Part shown: positions 22,050-34,718 of the stretch, piece by piece | Layout: every line of letters starts with the position of its first letter | How positions within the stretch are numbered: position 1 is the stretch's first letter | Origin: Strongylocentrotus purpuratus | Lineage: Eukaryota; Echinodermata; Echinoidea; Camarodonta; Strongylocentrotidae | DNA: 64,000 bases | Assembly (NCBI RefSeq): GCF_000002235.5 | Contig: NW_022145604.1 | Coordinates: forward strand, 31,527,857 to 31,591,856 | Reading direction: 5' to 3' | Program-made: the position numbers and the translations under genes | The notes under the pieces: model-generated | The model's database searches: none | What the model was told of the DNA's origin: nothing | What the model saw: only the letters and a program-made list of their open reading frames with translations

Positions 22050-24085
22050 CCCCCTCATCATCTCGGTTCCTCCCTCGCTCACAAATCAAGAGGTCATCAG
22101 GTTATTTCCTGCCAAACGTGACGATGATAAACCTGACTACCAAAGTTAATGTATGATCATCGAAGCCACATTTTCAAAGGACATATCCCCAGGAAGCATT
22201 CAATTAATATTATATTTCAGACTTAGCTCGAGTCGAATAAGAATGAAAACGAAGACTACCTACTATGTGGGCTACCACATAATGAAAATGTGTCTATTAT
22301 ACATTTTGATAGGAATGTAGTACACTGTCTAACAGCAAATGCATGAATGGAATAAAAAACAAAAATCAATTTCTGAAAAGCGGTAAAGCTACGAATTAAC
22401 AAATTACATGTATATGTGCATTTGTATACACGGCACTGCAGTCCTCTGCAGCTCCCTGCTGGCTCAGCTACACTAATGCCCACGCATACGGAAAGTCCCA
22501 AAATTCACCGGCCTAGCTGATAGCGGAGCTTGACCGAGAATTCGGTTTGCTCAGTTAATATTAGTATATTGAAGTCGTTCACAACTACTCTTCAATACTA
22601 AATGGAAATAGAGCATACAATTCAATACAAACGTTTGCCTGAATTTCATAAACAAACAGACATTTTCTACAAATTTTGAAATATTTCATGTATATTCTTG
22701 ATCACTTAATTTTATTTTGTTTTATTCCCGGTTTCATTTCGAGAAAACACAGCGATTGTTTTTATTCTATAATTCCTTTAAGGCAAACTACTTTAATTCA
22801 GTGGGAATACTTACTGCTAGGGAAATGGTTGTTATTGTAAAAAGCTCCTCCAAACTACTGAGCCATCAAAAGTTTGTGTGAAAACCTGGTGAATTTTATA
22901 AAGAAATCAAGTATTCATTGAACAATTACACTTTGTCAATAAGGAAAAATGACGAACCCACATTCCTGACATGTTCCCTATTCAAATGCTCAACAATAGT
23001 ACAAGCCTTTTAGGTTATAAATAAATCTGTTTGCGAAATGATTTTAGCCCATGCTCATGAGAAGATGCCACAGCGTACAGTTTAGCTTGAGTTGCGATTC
23101 TTTAACAAAGTTTTCGACATCCTACGATGTTCCTCAGATTTTAAAGCTATTGGTAAGTTTTTTTTATCCTACGACGATATATAAACCTCCCACAATAAGT
23201 AATGTAAAAAACGTTTTTAAATGGGCTGAATTCAAATTAATGTTTATTTCCTCCTCATTATCGGTACAATTATTAATTGGAACCTCAAAACAGCAAGAAT
23301 ATTCAAAAAAAATCTCTAATAGCGTATACTAGATCGAGCCTTCAGTAATAAAAAGGTGTTTACGATGACACCATCACAGACTAAAGATTGCAGTGAACTA
23401 GAATATTGATGAATGAAGGTAATCCCATTTAAAAACAGGTTGACAAAAACGTCCCGAGGAGTATACAAGGCTTTAATAAAAAATAAAAAGAATCGACGTG
23501 CCTAGTGACAGCTGGATCTGTGAATGTACGTATATAATAAAAAAAAGTAACAAGTAACAAATAGTAGAAATGTAACACTTCCAAAACAAGTATGAATACA
23601 CACAAGTGACAAGCAGGCCTACATAGAGGTTCTGTGTAACAAATCAAACCTGATTAAAAGGGGAAGTCCACCTGATATTAACTTAGTTTTAGGAAAAGCA
23701 GGAAAATGAGAGAAACACAGTAGTGAAAGTTTAAGCAATATCAGAGTAAAAACAGGAGAGTCATGATTTTTTGAATTTGTCATCAGTGAAACAAAAATAT
23801 CCAATACTCTGACGTATTTTGTGAGCTCCTCTCCAATAATTGTTAAGCTATGTATACATTGCTGTTAAAGATTTCTTAAATGTTGTCGTGGTTATGAAAC
23901 TGAATTGGGCAGCTCTTGATGTTAAGGGGGAGGGAGTCCGCTATTGAGAGGGGTGGTAACTGTAAAGACCTATCACTTATCTGGTTAAATAGTACAGAAT
24001 CATTTATCAAGGTTATGGAGGAGGTCAGACATTTTGGAGCAGTGGCGGGCGGCTCCTCAAGTAAATTAGGATAAGACTACAGTAA
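22050..24085. other. Intergenic, nothing recognised
   Basis: No supported gene. Open frames at 22256-22501, 23051-23332 and 23429-23804 have no recognisable domains. A short motif (GGGGAAGTCCACC) near 23660 resembles one at about 63800 (GTGGACTTCCCCTT), which hints at a shared repeat. Confidence 0.45.
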
Positions 24086-24089
24086 TGAA

Positions 24090-25655
24090 AATAAATACAT
24101 ATTATGCGGATGGAGAATGTGGGGAAGGTACTGAACTAAATATTTGGGAATATATATCAGGAAAAATAAAACGGAAAGCGAATGTTTAATTTTGGATGAC
24201 AAAATGAAGAAGAAAAAAAATCTATTGAAAAAATGGAAACAGAGAATATTAACGTGTTATGGCGAAGTGGTTGTTTAAAAAGCCTTAATCGTTTCACAAA
24301 TTGTTTATACGGCAACTGTAGTACCTGCTCCTAATATTGTTATCAAATCGTTGACTAAAATCATTTATGCTTTTCTTTGGAGTTCAAAAAGAGAAAGAGT
24401 GACAAGAAACGTCTGTATAAATAAAAAGTTAGATGGTGGTCTTGAAACGGTAAACATGGAACCTAATTTCGATATATTTATCTTGGATATGCAAATTATT
24501 GGATGAACCAACTTGTAGATGGAAAACATTATTCAGATATTGAATTAAAATGATCGGAATTTGTCCAGGTAGCTCACGATATAATTTGAATAAGAAAGAT
24601 ATGAGAATGATATGTAAACAAAATAGACTGTCAGAGTTTTATCAAAATCTTCTTTATGCATGGTCAGAATTTAATATCGAGGTTTAGTTGAGGTAACAGA
24701 AATATAAGAGAAGATATTAAGGAAAACAGTCATATTAAATTTTAAAAGTCTACATCATTGTTTTCAAAATGGCACGTAGCTGGAATTTGTAAAGTAAAGC
24801 ACGTGCTTAAAAATGGTAGTTGGAAAGATTCGATTTTGTTAAATAGTAAAGTTGGTATTCACCAGTATTATTTGAGTTCGAATACACAAAATTGAAGAAA
24901 TGTTTTCCAATGCTATTGGTCAAATGAATTATGCATTCGAAAGAATGTTCAATTATCATAAGTAGTAAACGAAACAAATCAAATTTAATAAAAGTAGCTA
25001 CAGGAGATTTTGTTTGTATTTCTAGTTTGAAGACGAAACATTATTATTTCTCCCTCCTGAGACAAAAAACTTCAGAAACCAATTGTTACACGTTACTAGA
25101 AAAATTACTTGAATATGCATTTTTCTTTTAATGTGCAGAAAGTATTCAATTTTAAACGTCAATAAATATGAAATAATAGGTTAAAGCAAGTTACTTTTTA
25201 AGTATTGCATAACATATTTCCATCAAAACGTAATCTATGCAGATGGCGTGTAATAGACAATAACCAGTGTGATACTACAGAAACAACTTCTCATGTCTTG
25301 TTAAAATGTAATAAGTTTCGAGTTGGGGGGGGGGGAATTATTGAAAACTTATTTTACGATAACTTTCATGAGCAAATAAATATGAATGAAAAAGCATTAA
25401 TTATAGGTTATCTTTTTTAAGGAAAAGTAAACTTTGTGATAAATTTCATATTAATTTTAGGCCAATACATAATATATATAATTTAATTCCAACTTTGGTA
25501 TGATGGTATATAGAGAGCACAAATGTAAAAGTCTGATTATTAATTTCAAATTAAAACTACGATATTATATATCAAATGAGCAAAGTTTTTTCTTATTGAT
25601 GAAACACAAAGAAATTATTCGAGAAATGTTAAGGTTATAACCATTCATTCAATTA
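24090..25655 (+). mobile_element. Decayed Tx1-clade LINE remnant
   Basis: Translating across several frames gives pieces of the C-terminal half of a Tx1 (L1-related) polymerase. A block near 24200-24400 reads like LLKKWKQRILTCYGEV and IYAFLWSSKRERVTRN, comparable with KIT-type and FLWGSKREKIKRG blocks of the element at 27742-31271. At 25205-25420 the frame LHNIFPSKRNLCRWRVIDNN with SHVLLKCNKF matches the LHKVLPFKDNLYKWKITSD block and its zinc-binding end. Stops and frame changes are frequent, so this is an old copy. It abuts the first 26-bp array. Confidence 0.65.
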
Positions 25656-25660
25656 AATTT

Positions 25661-26042
25661 GTGTCACTATTCATAATAGGAATAGAGGGTCGCTATTCAT
25701 AATATTTTCGCTATTCATAATAGAAGTAGGGTTCGCTATTTATAATAGGAGTAGACGGTCGCTATTCATAATAGGGTCACTATTCACAATACGAAATGAG
25801 TGTCGCTATTCATAATAGAAATAGAGGGTCGCTATTCATAATATTGTCACTATTCATAATACGAAATGAGGTTCGCTATTCATAATAGGAGTAGGGTTCG
25901 CTATTCATAATAGGAGTAGGGGGTCGCTATTTTTAATAGGAAATGAGGGTCGCTATTCATATTACGAAATGAGGGTCGCTATTCATAATTTAGAGTTATG
26001 GTCGCTATTTATAATACGGGATGAAGGTAGTTAGTCATAAAA
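25661..26042 (+). repeat. 26-bp minisatellite array 1
   Basis: Tandem copies of a 26-base unit. The core GTCGCTATTCATAAT is nearly constant and the other 11 bases vary (for example AGGAGTAGAGG, ACGAAATGAGG, AGGAATAGAGG). Shortened units with GTCACTATTCATAATA recur. The array ends at the boundary sequence that opens block A. Confidence 0.9.
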
Positions 26043-27013
26043 TTAAATAGGCCTAAGTAATATCCCAAATGCTCATAACAAAGGGAAATATTGGACGGAG
26101 GACACCCCCAGGGCGACACATGGCCCTGAATATTAGTCTTGTTTTTAAGTAGGTATATTTCACCTTTTATCTTTGATAATTATATAGAGACATCTCTCGC
26201 CCTTATGGTGACGCAAGAAAGGGAAAACACGAATACATATAATCGTATCGTAATTTGAATACCATTAAAGCATTTTTACGAAGACCCTCCACGTAAATCC
26301 CATACATTATTCTGCCTGGTATTCTTAGAGTTAAATTTCAGGGGGGGGGGGGGCCTTTCTGATAACGTGGCACTTCTTCTTGGCACCACTTCAAATACTG
26401 AAGTGGATACCAATATGTATGTGAACCCTCCATAAATTATGACCTCTGGTATTCAGTTTGTGACAAAATAGACTTCACGAAGTAAAAAAAAAAGACCTCC
26501 AAACTTATATCCTTACAACTAGCCGAACAATGAATTGAACTCTATCGTTTCGAGAGATTTAAAAATAATTGAGCGATAAAAAGCAGCACGTGTAAAAGGG
26601 ATTTTAACATGGCTGGCATATGGTACGGTAAATTAAAGGTAACATATATGACTCTTTATCCAACGTAAACCCGTTCAATAACTTTGTAAATGGAACAGGT
26701 TAGAGCCCGTATATGAATATACATAAACGCGGTTTGGCCAGGAAGCTGGTTTGATAGTGACGAAGGTATTGATGATCGGACAGTGGACTGGAGGTCTGTG
26801 TTCTCAATCAATTTTCAATGGCGATGAAAGGCTACCCATATATTTGTGTGTATGTGTGAGTTGGGGGGGGGGGGGGTTTAATCGTGATCTTGAATGTAAC
26901 ACACCGATTTTTGTATTGACCCTTTATGCTTTGAGATTGAACGATAAATTTCTAACGTGAATTTCTATAATGATAATAATCTCCTACTACCCTGAAAGCC
27001 GCTGGATAGAGAT

Positions 27014-27336
27014 AATAGGCCCGTTCACACATAACAATTAGTGCGATTTGGATCGCGAAGCAAAGACTGATTGTTGGGGCGACCATACGAACACAGGGAG
27101 AATTCTCACTCGACGGCAAGAACGTCTAAACAGCGAGTGAGTGAACCTCGACGGAGTTAGCGCGCTTGGAATCCTGGAATTCAATAAATCGATGTTTGAT
27201 TCTTAATTCATTCACACATTCGCGAAGATTGGTGAAATTATTCTGTCCACACACGCACAAAAAAAAAAAAATCTGATCGCGATGCAAAAGTCGATTTTTA
27301 AATATCACTTTTTTGTAGGTGTAAACGCCCTATTAT
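27014..27336. mobile_element. MITE, possibly hAT-type, in block A
   Basis: The left end ATAGGCCCGTTCACAC and the reverse complement of the right end (ATAGGGCGTTTACACC) form imperfect inverted repeats. The interior has GATCGCGAAGCAAAG and GATCGCGATGCAAAAG motifs. It is also present in block B at 38838-39175. It has no coding capacity, and the superfamily is a guess from the terminal sequence. Confidence 0.5.
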
Positions 27337-27741
27337 GTAGGCTAATATGAAAAGGGTGTGGCGTTGACAAAGACATTTGAGGAAAGAAACCTCGACTTAA
27401 AGTGTTAAAATGCATGCAATACTTACAATTAAAAGAAAAGTAAAGGTCGACACTTTTTACCTACTTTAAAATGTAATCCATTGGTGAGGTTCTTCTTTTT
27501 TATGGTCAGAACGGTCACCAAAATTAATTTGAGAAAGCTTTGTGCTCGACACTGCTAAGTTTTATAGTAACTTAGGACTTTTGCTACTACTTCTTGAACT
27601 GGTCAGAATTATACACGCCTTTTCTCTTAGTCAAAAAGCAATGTGGACTTGACTTTCTCCCGCTTACATAACGTATGTTACATGACGTATGTTGCATGTC
27701 AGTAAAGGGTTACCGTACTTTATCATCTGTGATTCCATCAT

Positions 27742-30700
27742 TTTTTTTTTCTCTTTTCCTCATACGAGGCACTTTATTACTTTATATCATTTTAACAACA
27801 TTGTACATAGAGTTTAATTACAATATATATATATATTCACAATCAACAAACTGATATAATAAAATAGGGGAAACATAAGGAAAGTGGAAGGGAAAGATCA
27901 AGGCATGAATATAAATGCGTTAAAGGTTCAACTAAGAAAGATTCATCTTGATATTACTTATTAATTGTTCTTGGTTTCTGTATTGCCAATTGACATAAAA
28001 CATAAAATCGCTTTTGAAAGTCATCCAAATTGAATGACTATTGAAGGATTTACTTCTAAGATGATTAAGTATATACACCTTATAAATTGCATATTGTGCG
28101 TAAACAATTAATACATTCATGAGCAAAAAATCCGGGTCTTCAATGTTGAAACCAATTAGTATGATTTTTTCTCCTAACTCAATATCTTTTTGGAACAAGT
28201 TCGTTACCAGCTGATGAATTTTTTGCCAAAAGACTGCGACTTGGCGACATCTTAGCAAAATGTGTATAAACGATTCTGATTCATTGCAATATGTACAAAG
28301 CATATCGGATGTAATTTTCCACTTGTAAAGATTGTCTTTGAAGGGTAAAACTTTATGAAGCAGTTTGAAATTAAATTGTCTTACTCTGTTGTCTTTGATC
28401 TTTTTTAATTTAAAATCTAAAACATGCCTCCACTCAAAATTGTTTGGTAGTTGCAGTATTTCCTGCCAAAACAATGACACCGGAGGATTTTCTTTTTTGA
28501 ACTCATTCAAAAGAATATAAAAGTGTTTTGCTTTCATGAGACTTAATTTAATCAAGTCGCAGTTCGATATCTCAAACATTCCTTCAGAAACTTCTGTTGC
28601 AATTGGATTAAGATTATTATTTCTTATTTTTTCTACCCATACTTTTGGAAAAGCCCTTTTTAGTTTCGAGAGTTTGAAGCTATCTAGTAAAGAACTTGTA
28701 CCTAAACGTTCGAAGAGAGTGTTGCATGACACCCATTGTCCGTTTTCAAATACATCACTAACTTTACAGATTCCATTTACATTCCATTTTTTAAAAAATA
28801 AAACATTTCGTTCATGTTTGATGTTACTGTTATACCACAGAATTTCATTACATATGTCTCTTACATTCAGGAAATGAACATATCTTAATTCGCACCAATA
28901 TGTGAGTAAGTTAGCATAGAATATTGGTAACTTATACATCTTACATAGCGAGAACATGTCTTTGCTTGAGCAGTTTACTTTCAAAATTAATGGTATGTCT
29001 TGAATAAAACTGATCCAATATCTAAAAAGTATTCTCCATTGCGACTTACCCCCTTTCATATATTTTGAAAACCAAGATAATTGCAATGATTGGAATTTGG
29101 TTTGTATATCTACCATGTTTAAACCCCACCCCTCTGCAGCACGAGTAACAACCCCTCTTTTTATTTTTTCCCTTTTTGATCCCCAAAGAAAGCTATAAAT
29201 TAATCTGTTTAGGTTGACAACAAACTTTTGTGGAATTGGTAAACATGTCGCAATATATACAAATTGGGAAGCAATAAGCGTTTTTATGATTGTTATTTTC
29301 CCATAGTATGTCAGGTTCCTCATTTTCCAAACTCTCAGCAACGAATTTACTTTCTCCAGTTTCAAGTTCCAATTTAAACTTTCCGATTCTTTCTTTCCTT
29401 GAGTTATGTACACACCTAAGTATTTAATGGGCTCATTAGTCCATTCTAAATTATCTAAGCATTCTTCTTGAAAAGAAGTTGACATGACATTGGTTTTCAT
29501 TAAATTCAGTTTTGGCCCTGCTAAGACCCCAAATGTTTTCACCTCTTTTATGGCAGTGTTTCCATCTTCTATAGCGTTAACAAAAATTACCGTGTCATCT
29601 GCTAATTGAGATATTTTGATATTTTCTTCAACGACAGGTGGATTTTTTAACGAAATACTAATACCTTTTATGTTGGTATTTTGCTTTATTCTCACAGCCA
29701 TAACTTCGGCAACCAGTATAAAGAGAAGAGCCGATAACGGACAACCTTGTCTTACACCTTGATCTATTCTGAAATCCTTAGAGACCCAGCCGTTGTTAAT
29801 AACTCTGCCTATTGCATTACTGTAGAGTGTTTTGACCCAATGTTTAAACGTTTCTTTGAACTTAAATCTATCTAATAACAAAAATAGGAAATCATGACAA
29901 ATGTTATCAAAAGCCTTTTTGAAATCTAAGAAAATCAAAATACCAGGAGAATTTGCATAGTTACAGTAATCAATCACGTCTAAGACAAGACGAATATTCT
30001 GCACAGCAGAACGTTGTTTTAAGTATCCCGTCTGATCGGGAGAGACTAAAATTTCCATTACATTATGCAAACGTTTACAAAGCGTTTTTGCAAGGATCTT
30101 GTAGTCAATGTTTAACAATGAGATCGGTCTCCAGTTATCTACTAAACGCTTGTCTCCCTTTTTATGCAGTAATGTTATAACAGCTTGCTTCTGGCTTTCA
30201 GACAATTCTTGTTTTGCAAATCCTTCATTTAAACTGTCGATCAACATACACTTCAAGTCAGCCCAGAAACACTTGTAAAATTCTGCAGTCAGACCATCAC
30301 TGCCTGGAGATTTGTTATTTCTCATTGAATTTAACGCATCAAAACATTCTTTCTCTGTGATCGGTCCTTCACATAATAAAGCTTCTTCTTCAGAAAGAGT
30401 AGTTAAGTTTGTTGTTTCTAAATACTTTTTCATATCAGAGATATCATTAAATGTATGCTTGGAGTACAATTCCCTATAATATTTAGTTATTTCTCTAAGA
30501 ATATTTTCGTTTCCAGTAATTATTTTCCCTTTGTTTGTAATACAATCTAATTCCTTTCTTTTCCCATTTCTTTTTTCTAAATTGAGAAAGTACTTGGTTG
30601 ACTTTTCACCCTTTTCCATCCATCGTTCTCGAGATCTAATAAATGCACCTTTACATAAATGTGTGTGCCATTTTTCAATCTTTTTCTTTATTTCTAGCAT

Positions 30701-31271
30701 TCTGTCTATATCTTCTCTAGTATGGTTACTGTCAACTTTTCTGCAAACCTCTGTATATTCATTATACATTTTCTTGTACTGATTGGATTTTTCCTTCAGC
30801 CTCTGTTTAGAAAACTTCATGGCAAATTCTCGTATTTTTATTTTACACATATCCCATTTAGTTCTTGCATTCATTGGATTATGGCTAGACTTTAAAGCTT
30901 GTATGATGTTTTTAATTTTGTTCTTAAAATCAATTTCACATAGCAATGAATTATTAAACTTCCAAAGACCTTTCCCCCTTTCAACGCTATCTGTTTTCAA
31001 TCTTAATGATACAGCACAATGATCACATTTGATGGCAGGTCTTATATCGGTAGTTTGAACGTAACAATATAGTGACGATGAAATAAGCCAATAATCGAGT
31101 CTAGAATAGATTCCTAACGATAGTTGTCGCCATGTAAATTGCTTTCCTTGCGGGTTCATTTTCCGCCATACGTCAATCAGTTTGAGTTTATTTTTAATGT
31201 TTTGTAACCACTTAATTGGTTTGTATACCTGCGACCAGCCTCGGGTATCAAGCTGAGGATCTTGTACACCG
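27742..31271 (-). mobile_element. Young Tx1-clade LINE with 9-bp target duplication
   Basis: The element is 5'-truncated and lies on the minus strand. TTCCATCAT occurs at 27733-27741 and again at 31272-31280. The paralogous site in block B (around 39648-39662) reads GATTCCATCATGAAAGGCAG with a single copy, which is the empty site. A T-rich run follows the left target copy (the poly-A end of the element). The right end falls inside the endonuclease domain. The open frame covers nearly the whole insert, so the insertion is young relative to the A/B duplication. Confidence 0.95.
27932..31269 (-). CDS. Tx1-type LINE ORF2: endonuclease C-terminus, reverse transcriptase, zinc-binding tail
   Basis: An uninterrupted frame of about 1,110 codons reaches the 5' truncation point, upstream of the internal methionine at 31159. 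Just inside the truncation it reads GVQDPQLDTRGWSQ, then FTWRQLSLGIYSRLDYWLIS and KCDHCAVSLRL. These are the last blocks of an apurinic-type endonuclease; its first half is lost. The reverse transcriptase follows: NNKSPGSDGLTAEFYKCFW, LLHKKGDKRLVDNWRPISLL, ILIFLDFKKAFDNICHDFLF, DQGVRQGCPLSALLFILVAE, the catalytic LADD at 29594-29605, and NEPIKYLGVYI. A long C-terminal part includes NRLIYSFLWGSKREKIKRG and ends with a C-x2-C, H, C zinc-binding motif (LCTYCNESESFIHILLRC, about 28243-28308). The wording and the tail place it in the Tx1 group of L1-like LINEs. No stop or frameshift was seen. It cannot be autonomous without its 5' end and ORF1. Confidence 0.92.
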
Positions 31272-32273
31272 TTCCATCATGAAAGGCAGATTTGTACATT
31301 GTTTGGAAAGAGTGCAAAACACCTTTCAAGTCTCCTGTAGATCAATAGAGTATTTTCGCATGATTTGATGTAATTTCACGCACAATTTCGTAATGTTAAC
31401 CCACACTTTGCCATTAAAGCTCTTCCATACAGACCCTGCACGTAAACCCTATACATTATCTTGCCTGGTATTCTTAGAGTTAATTTTCGAGGGGATTCCC
31501 CTTTTTGATAAGGTGGCGCCTGTTCTTGTCACCGCATCAATTCTAGAGTGGATACCATTGTGTATGTGTACCCTCCAGGAATTTCAATCTCTTTGTTATT
31601 CAGTTTTGTGACAAAATAGAATTTACGAATTTATCTCTTTACAACTAGCCAAACAAAGTATTCTACTCTATCATTTCGAGAAGAAAATGCGGAATGAAAT
31701 GTAGAGAGGGATGCATCAAACACCGGATGGTTTTACATTCTATATGTTCAATCAAGGGAATAAAAACGATAAGAAATAAGAATATTTGAGAGATAAAAAT
31801 CCGAACGTGTAATTAAATAGTAGAATGTCTGGCCCTAGAACGACGAGGATAACATTTCTGGCCTTTTATCCAACCTGACTCTGTTCAATAATTATACCAA
31901 TGATAGCAGCTAAAAGCCTTCTGGACTTGATTATTTCCCGCTTACATGACGTATTTTGCATCTCAGTGAATGGTTACTGAACTTTATTATCTATGATTTC
32001 ATCATAAAAGGAAAATATGTACATTGTTTGGAAAGAAAGTAAAACACCTTTCAAGTCCATTGTAGATCAATAGAGTCATTTTGAATATTTTGATATGATA
32101 TCATGCACAATCTTGACACGATAACCCACACACTGTGCCGGTAAAGCATATCTGTACTCACATTGCACGTAAATCCCATATATAATTCTGCATGGTATTC
32201 TTAGAGTTAAATTCTATTGAGATTCCCCTTTTGATTATGTGGCGCCTTTTTGGGCATCGTTTCAAATACTGAA

Positions 32274-32501
32274 GGGCGTACCAACCGGGAGGTCGTGGGT
32301 TCGAACCCCGGCCGCGTCATACCAAAAGACGTTAAAAGATGGGAGTTGTTGCTATCTTGTTTGGCGTTCAACAATAAGGGATAGAGCAACGTCGATCTGG
32401 CGCTACTCAGTGGCTGCCGGGCTCACGATCAATTGGGCAAAAAGAATTTCCGTTTCGGTTTAATAAAATTTGGAATGGACTATTAGGCTATTATTATTAT
32501 T
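32274..32501 (+). repeat. tRNA-derived SINE in block A
   Basis: GTGGGTTCGAACCCCGGCC supplies a clear B box at about 32296-32310, and the A box seems lost by 5' truncation. The body contains GATAGAGCAACGTCGATCTG and CTACTCAGTGGCTGCCGGGC and ends in an ATT repeat. The copy in block B is at 40652-40880. The related first sub-unit (26380-26420) lacks it after AAATACTGAAG, so it inserted in one sub-unit before blocks A and B separated. Confidence 0.75.
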
Positions 32502-32585
32502 GTGCGTGTGAGTATCCATGAATATTTCCTCTTTGTTTTTTAGTTTTGTGCCAAAATTGGAATTCACGAAGTTAGAGAGGCTCCA

Positions 32586-33702
32586 CACCCACAACAAAAA
32601 GTGAGTCACCCTTACTCAAATTGATGAGTCACTGGTTTGTCCGTACAGCGAAACACTTGAAGGATCATGTGAGTCACTATGACTCGATACAAATGAGTCT
32701 TATTTATCTAAGAGACTCATTTGTATCGAGTCATAGTGACTCACATGATCCTTCAAGTGTTTCGCTGTACGGACAAACCAGTGACTCATCAATTTGAGTA
32801 AGGGTGACTCACTTTTTGTTGTGGGTGCATCATGACATAGACCCCCCTACTCTCTAGGCCTATCACACACATACCATACCATGTCAGAGTCACTGTCCAC
32901 ATTTGCAATGGAAAATATATCCTAAAATATCACATTTTAGCGATGTAATCGGTGGTCCCGCTACCCGAATCTGAAAAATCTACTTTGTACGCACTAAATT
33001 AAGCCTTAACTTGAGATTCATTTGTCACCCATACTGTCACGAAACAATCTTGAATTAATTCGTTTTACATCAAATAACAAGGATCTAGGAGTTTCGTTCT
33101 ATAATACAATGATGCAAGATCATGCATGTTTTCATTCGACACGGCTTCGTGCGATACAGTAGAATCTATAGTTAAGTTACACACAGCCTCATCAACTCGA
33201 GTGCGGATATCGTAAAATGAACGCATGCATCATTTGTATAATAATCAGAAGATTCAGCCCACGAATCCAGTCATAAAAATCATCGTTTAAAACCATAAGA
33301 ATAATTATGCGTACCAATTTTTCACTAGCTGCAGTCAAAACTCTTCTGAATCCAAGATATAAGATGGCGACGTCGCGTCGTCGATCGGGAATTCAAATAT
33401 GGCTCGAGAATGCGCATTTTTGGATGACGTCACGAAAGCATGCGCGCGCATGCATACAGCCTCACTTTCAAGTTGACTCACTTTTTTCTTCTAAAATGCT
33501 CTTATGTCGATCTTGACTCATTTTTTACGACCATGTGAGCCAGTCGAAGCATTTTGCAAATGCGTCAGCTCATGATTGACACACTGGTGAAATATAAATG
33601 AGTCAATAGAGACTCATTGGTTGTTACTAATGAGTCAATTTACACCTGACTCACGAAAATTATGCTTAAATGTGTCAAATGACTCACTTTTTGTTGTGGG
33701 TG
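32586..33702. mobile_element. Foldback DNA element with AP-1-like motifs
   Basis: The outer ends are CACCCACAACAAAAAGTGAG (continuing TCA) on the left and its reverse complement at the right. At the left there is also a 242-bp internal palindrome, 32586-32700 against 32713-32827, with 115-base arms that match perfectly by eye around a 12-base spacer. The element is absent from block B (empty site near 40961-40966, GAGGCTACGTGG). There is no coding capacity. The heptamer TGAGTCA or its complement occurs twelve times. The target duplication is unclear. Confidence 0.85.
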
Positions 33703-33960
33703 CTGCATGGTTTATAAATGTACAACTAGCCAGAAAAAGTATTGAACTATATCATTTCGAAAGAAATAGTGGATAGGAAGAGGGGAGAATCAAGCACCGG
33801 ATGGTTTTACCCGATATACTGTATGCTATTTATTTTTCTTTGTAATATTCCATGGAGGAGTTGGTAGGGGATAGTGGGAGGGGTTGGTGGTATCGAGAGG
33901 TTGGTGGGAGGGGTGGTGAGGTGAGGTGTGATCAATACGGGGGATATTGTATTGGGGTCC

Positions 33961-34718
33961 ATTCGCTATACATAAGGACCGTTATTCATAAGGACCGCTA
34001 TTCATGACGTGGAACTTCCTATACCTGCAGGTCCGCTATTCATAATGGTAAAAAAGGGTCACTAATCATAAAGAAATAAGGTTCGTTAATCGTAAGGACC
34101 GCTATTCATAACGTGATATGAGGGTCGCTATTCATAATTCACAGTAAGGGTCATTCATCATAAGGACCGCTATTCATAATATGAAATTAGGGTCGTTTTT
34201 CATAATACGACAAGAGGGTCGCTATTCATAATACGAAATTATGTTCATTACTCATAAGGGTCGCTATTCATAAAACGACAAGAGCGTCGCTATTCATAAT
34301 ACGACGAGAGGGTCGCTATTCATAAAAGGAGTAGAGGGTCGCTATTAATTATAGGAGTAGAGATTCGCTATTCATAATAGGACTAGAGGTTCGCTATTCA
34401 TAATAGGAGTAGGAGTCCCTATTCATAATACGAGTAGAGGTTCGCTATTCATGATATGAATAGAGGGTCGCTATTCAAAATATTGTCACTATTCATAATA
34501 CGAACTGAGGTTCGCTATTTATAATAGGAATAGAGGGTCGCTATTCATCATATTTTCACTATTCATAAGACGAAATGAGGTTCGCTATTCATAATAGGAC
34601 TAGAGGTTCGCTATTCATAATAGGAGTAGAGGGCCGCTATTCATAATAGGAATAGAGGGTCGCCATTCATAATAGGAAGAGAGGTTTGCTATTCATAATA
34701 TTGTCACTATTCATAATA
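33961..34718 (+). repeat. 26-bp minisatellite array 2a, with short-unit start
   Basis: The array starts with shorter units built on AAGGACCGCTATTCAT, then settles into the 26-base unit. It is interrupted at 34719 by a LINE tail. Confidence 0.9.

Larger units (their letters stand above)
26043..33960. repeat. Block A of the complex repeat (interrupted)
   Basis: The block begins with TAGGCCTAAGTAATATCCCA and TGGCCCTGAATATTAG. It contains three related sub-units, each with CGTAAATCCCATACATTATT or a close variant (near 26290, 31440 and 32165). Block B (37596-41206) is nearly identical over long stretches by eye. Block A has two insertions that B lacks: the LINE at 27742-31271 and the foldback element at 32586-33702. 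A MITE (27014-27336) and a SINE (32274-32501) are shared with B and so predate the duplication. It is flanked on both sides by 26-bp arrays. Confidence 0.85.

Noticed and set aside
23051-23332. Possible small host gene
   Set aside because: The 93-codon frame has no domain, no codon pattern and no splice context that I can recognise.
28536-31022. Plus-strand frames opposite the long Tx1 ORF
   Set aside because: They are antisense shadows of the LINE reading frame, without recognisable motifs.
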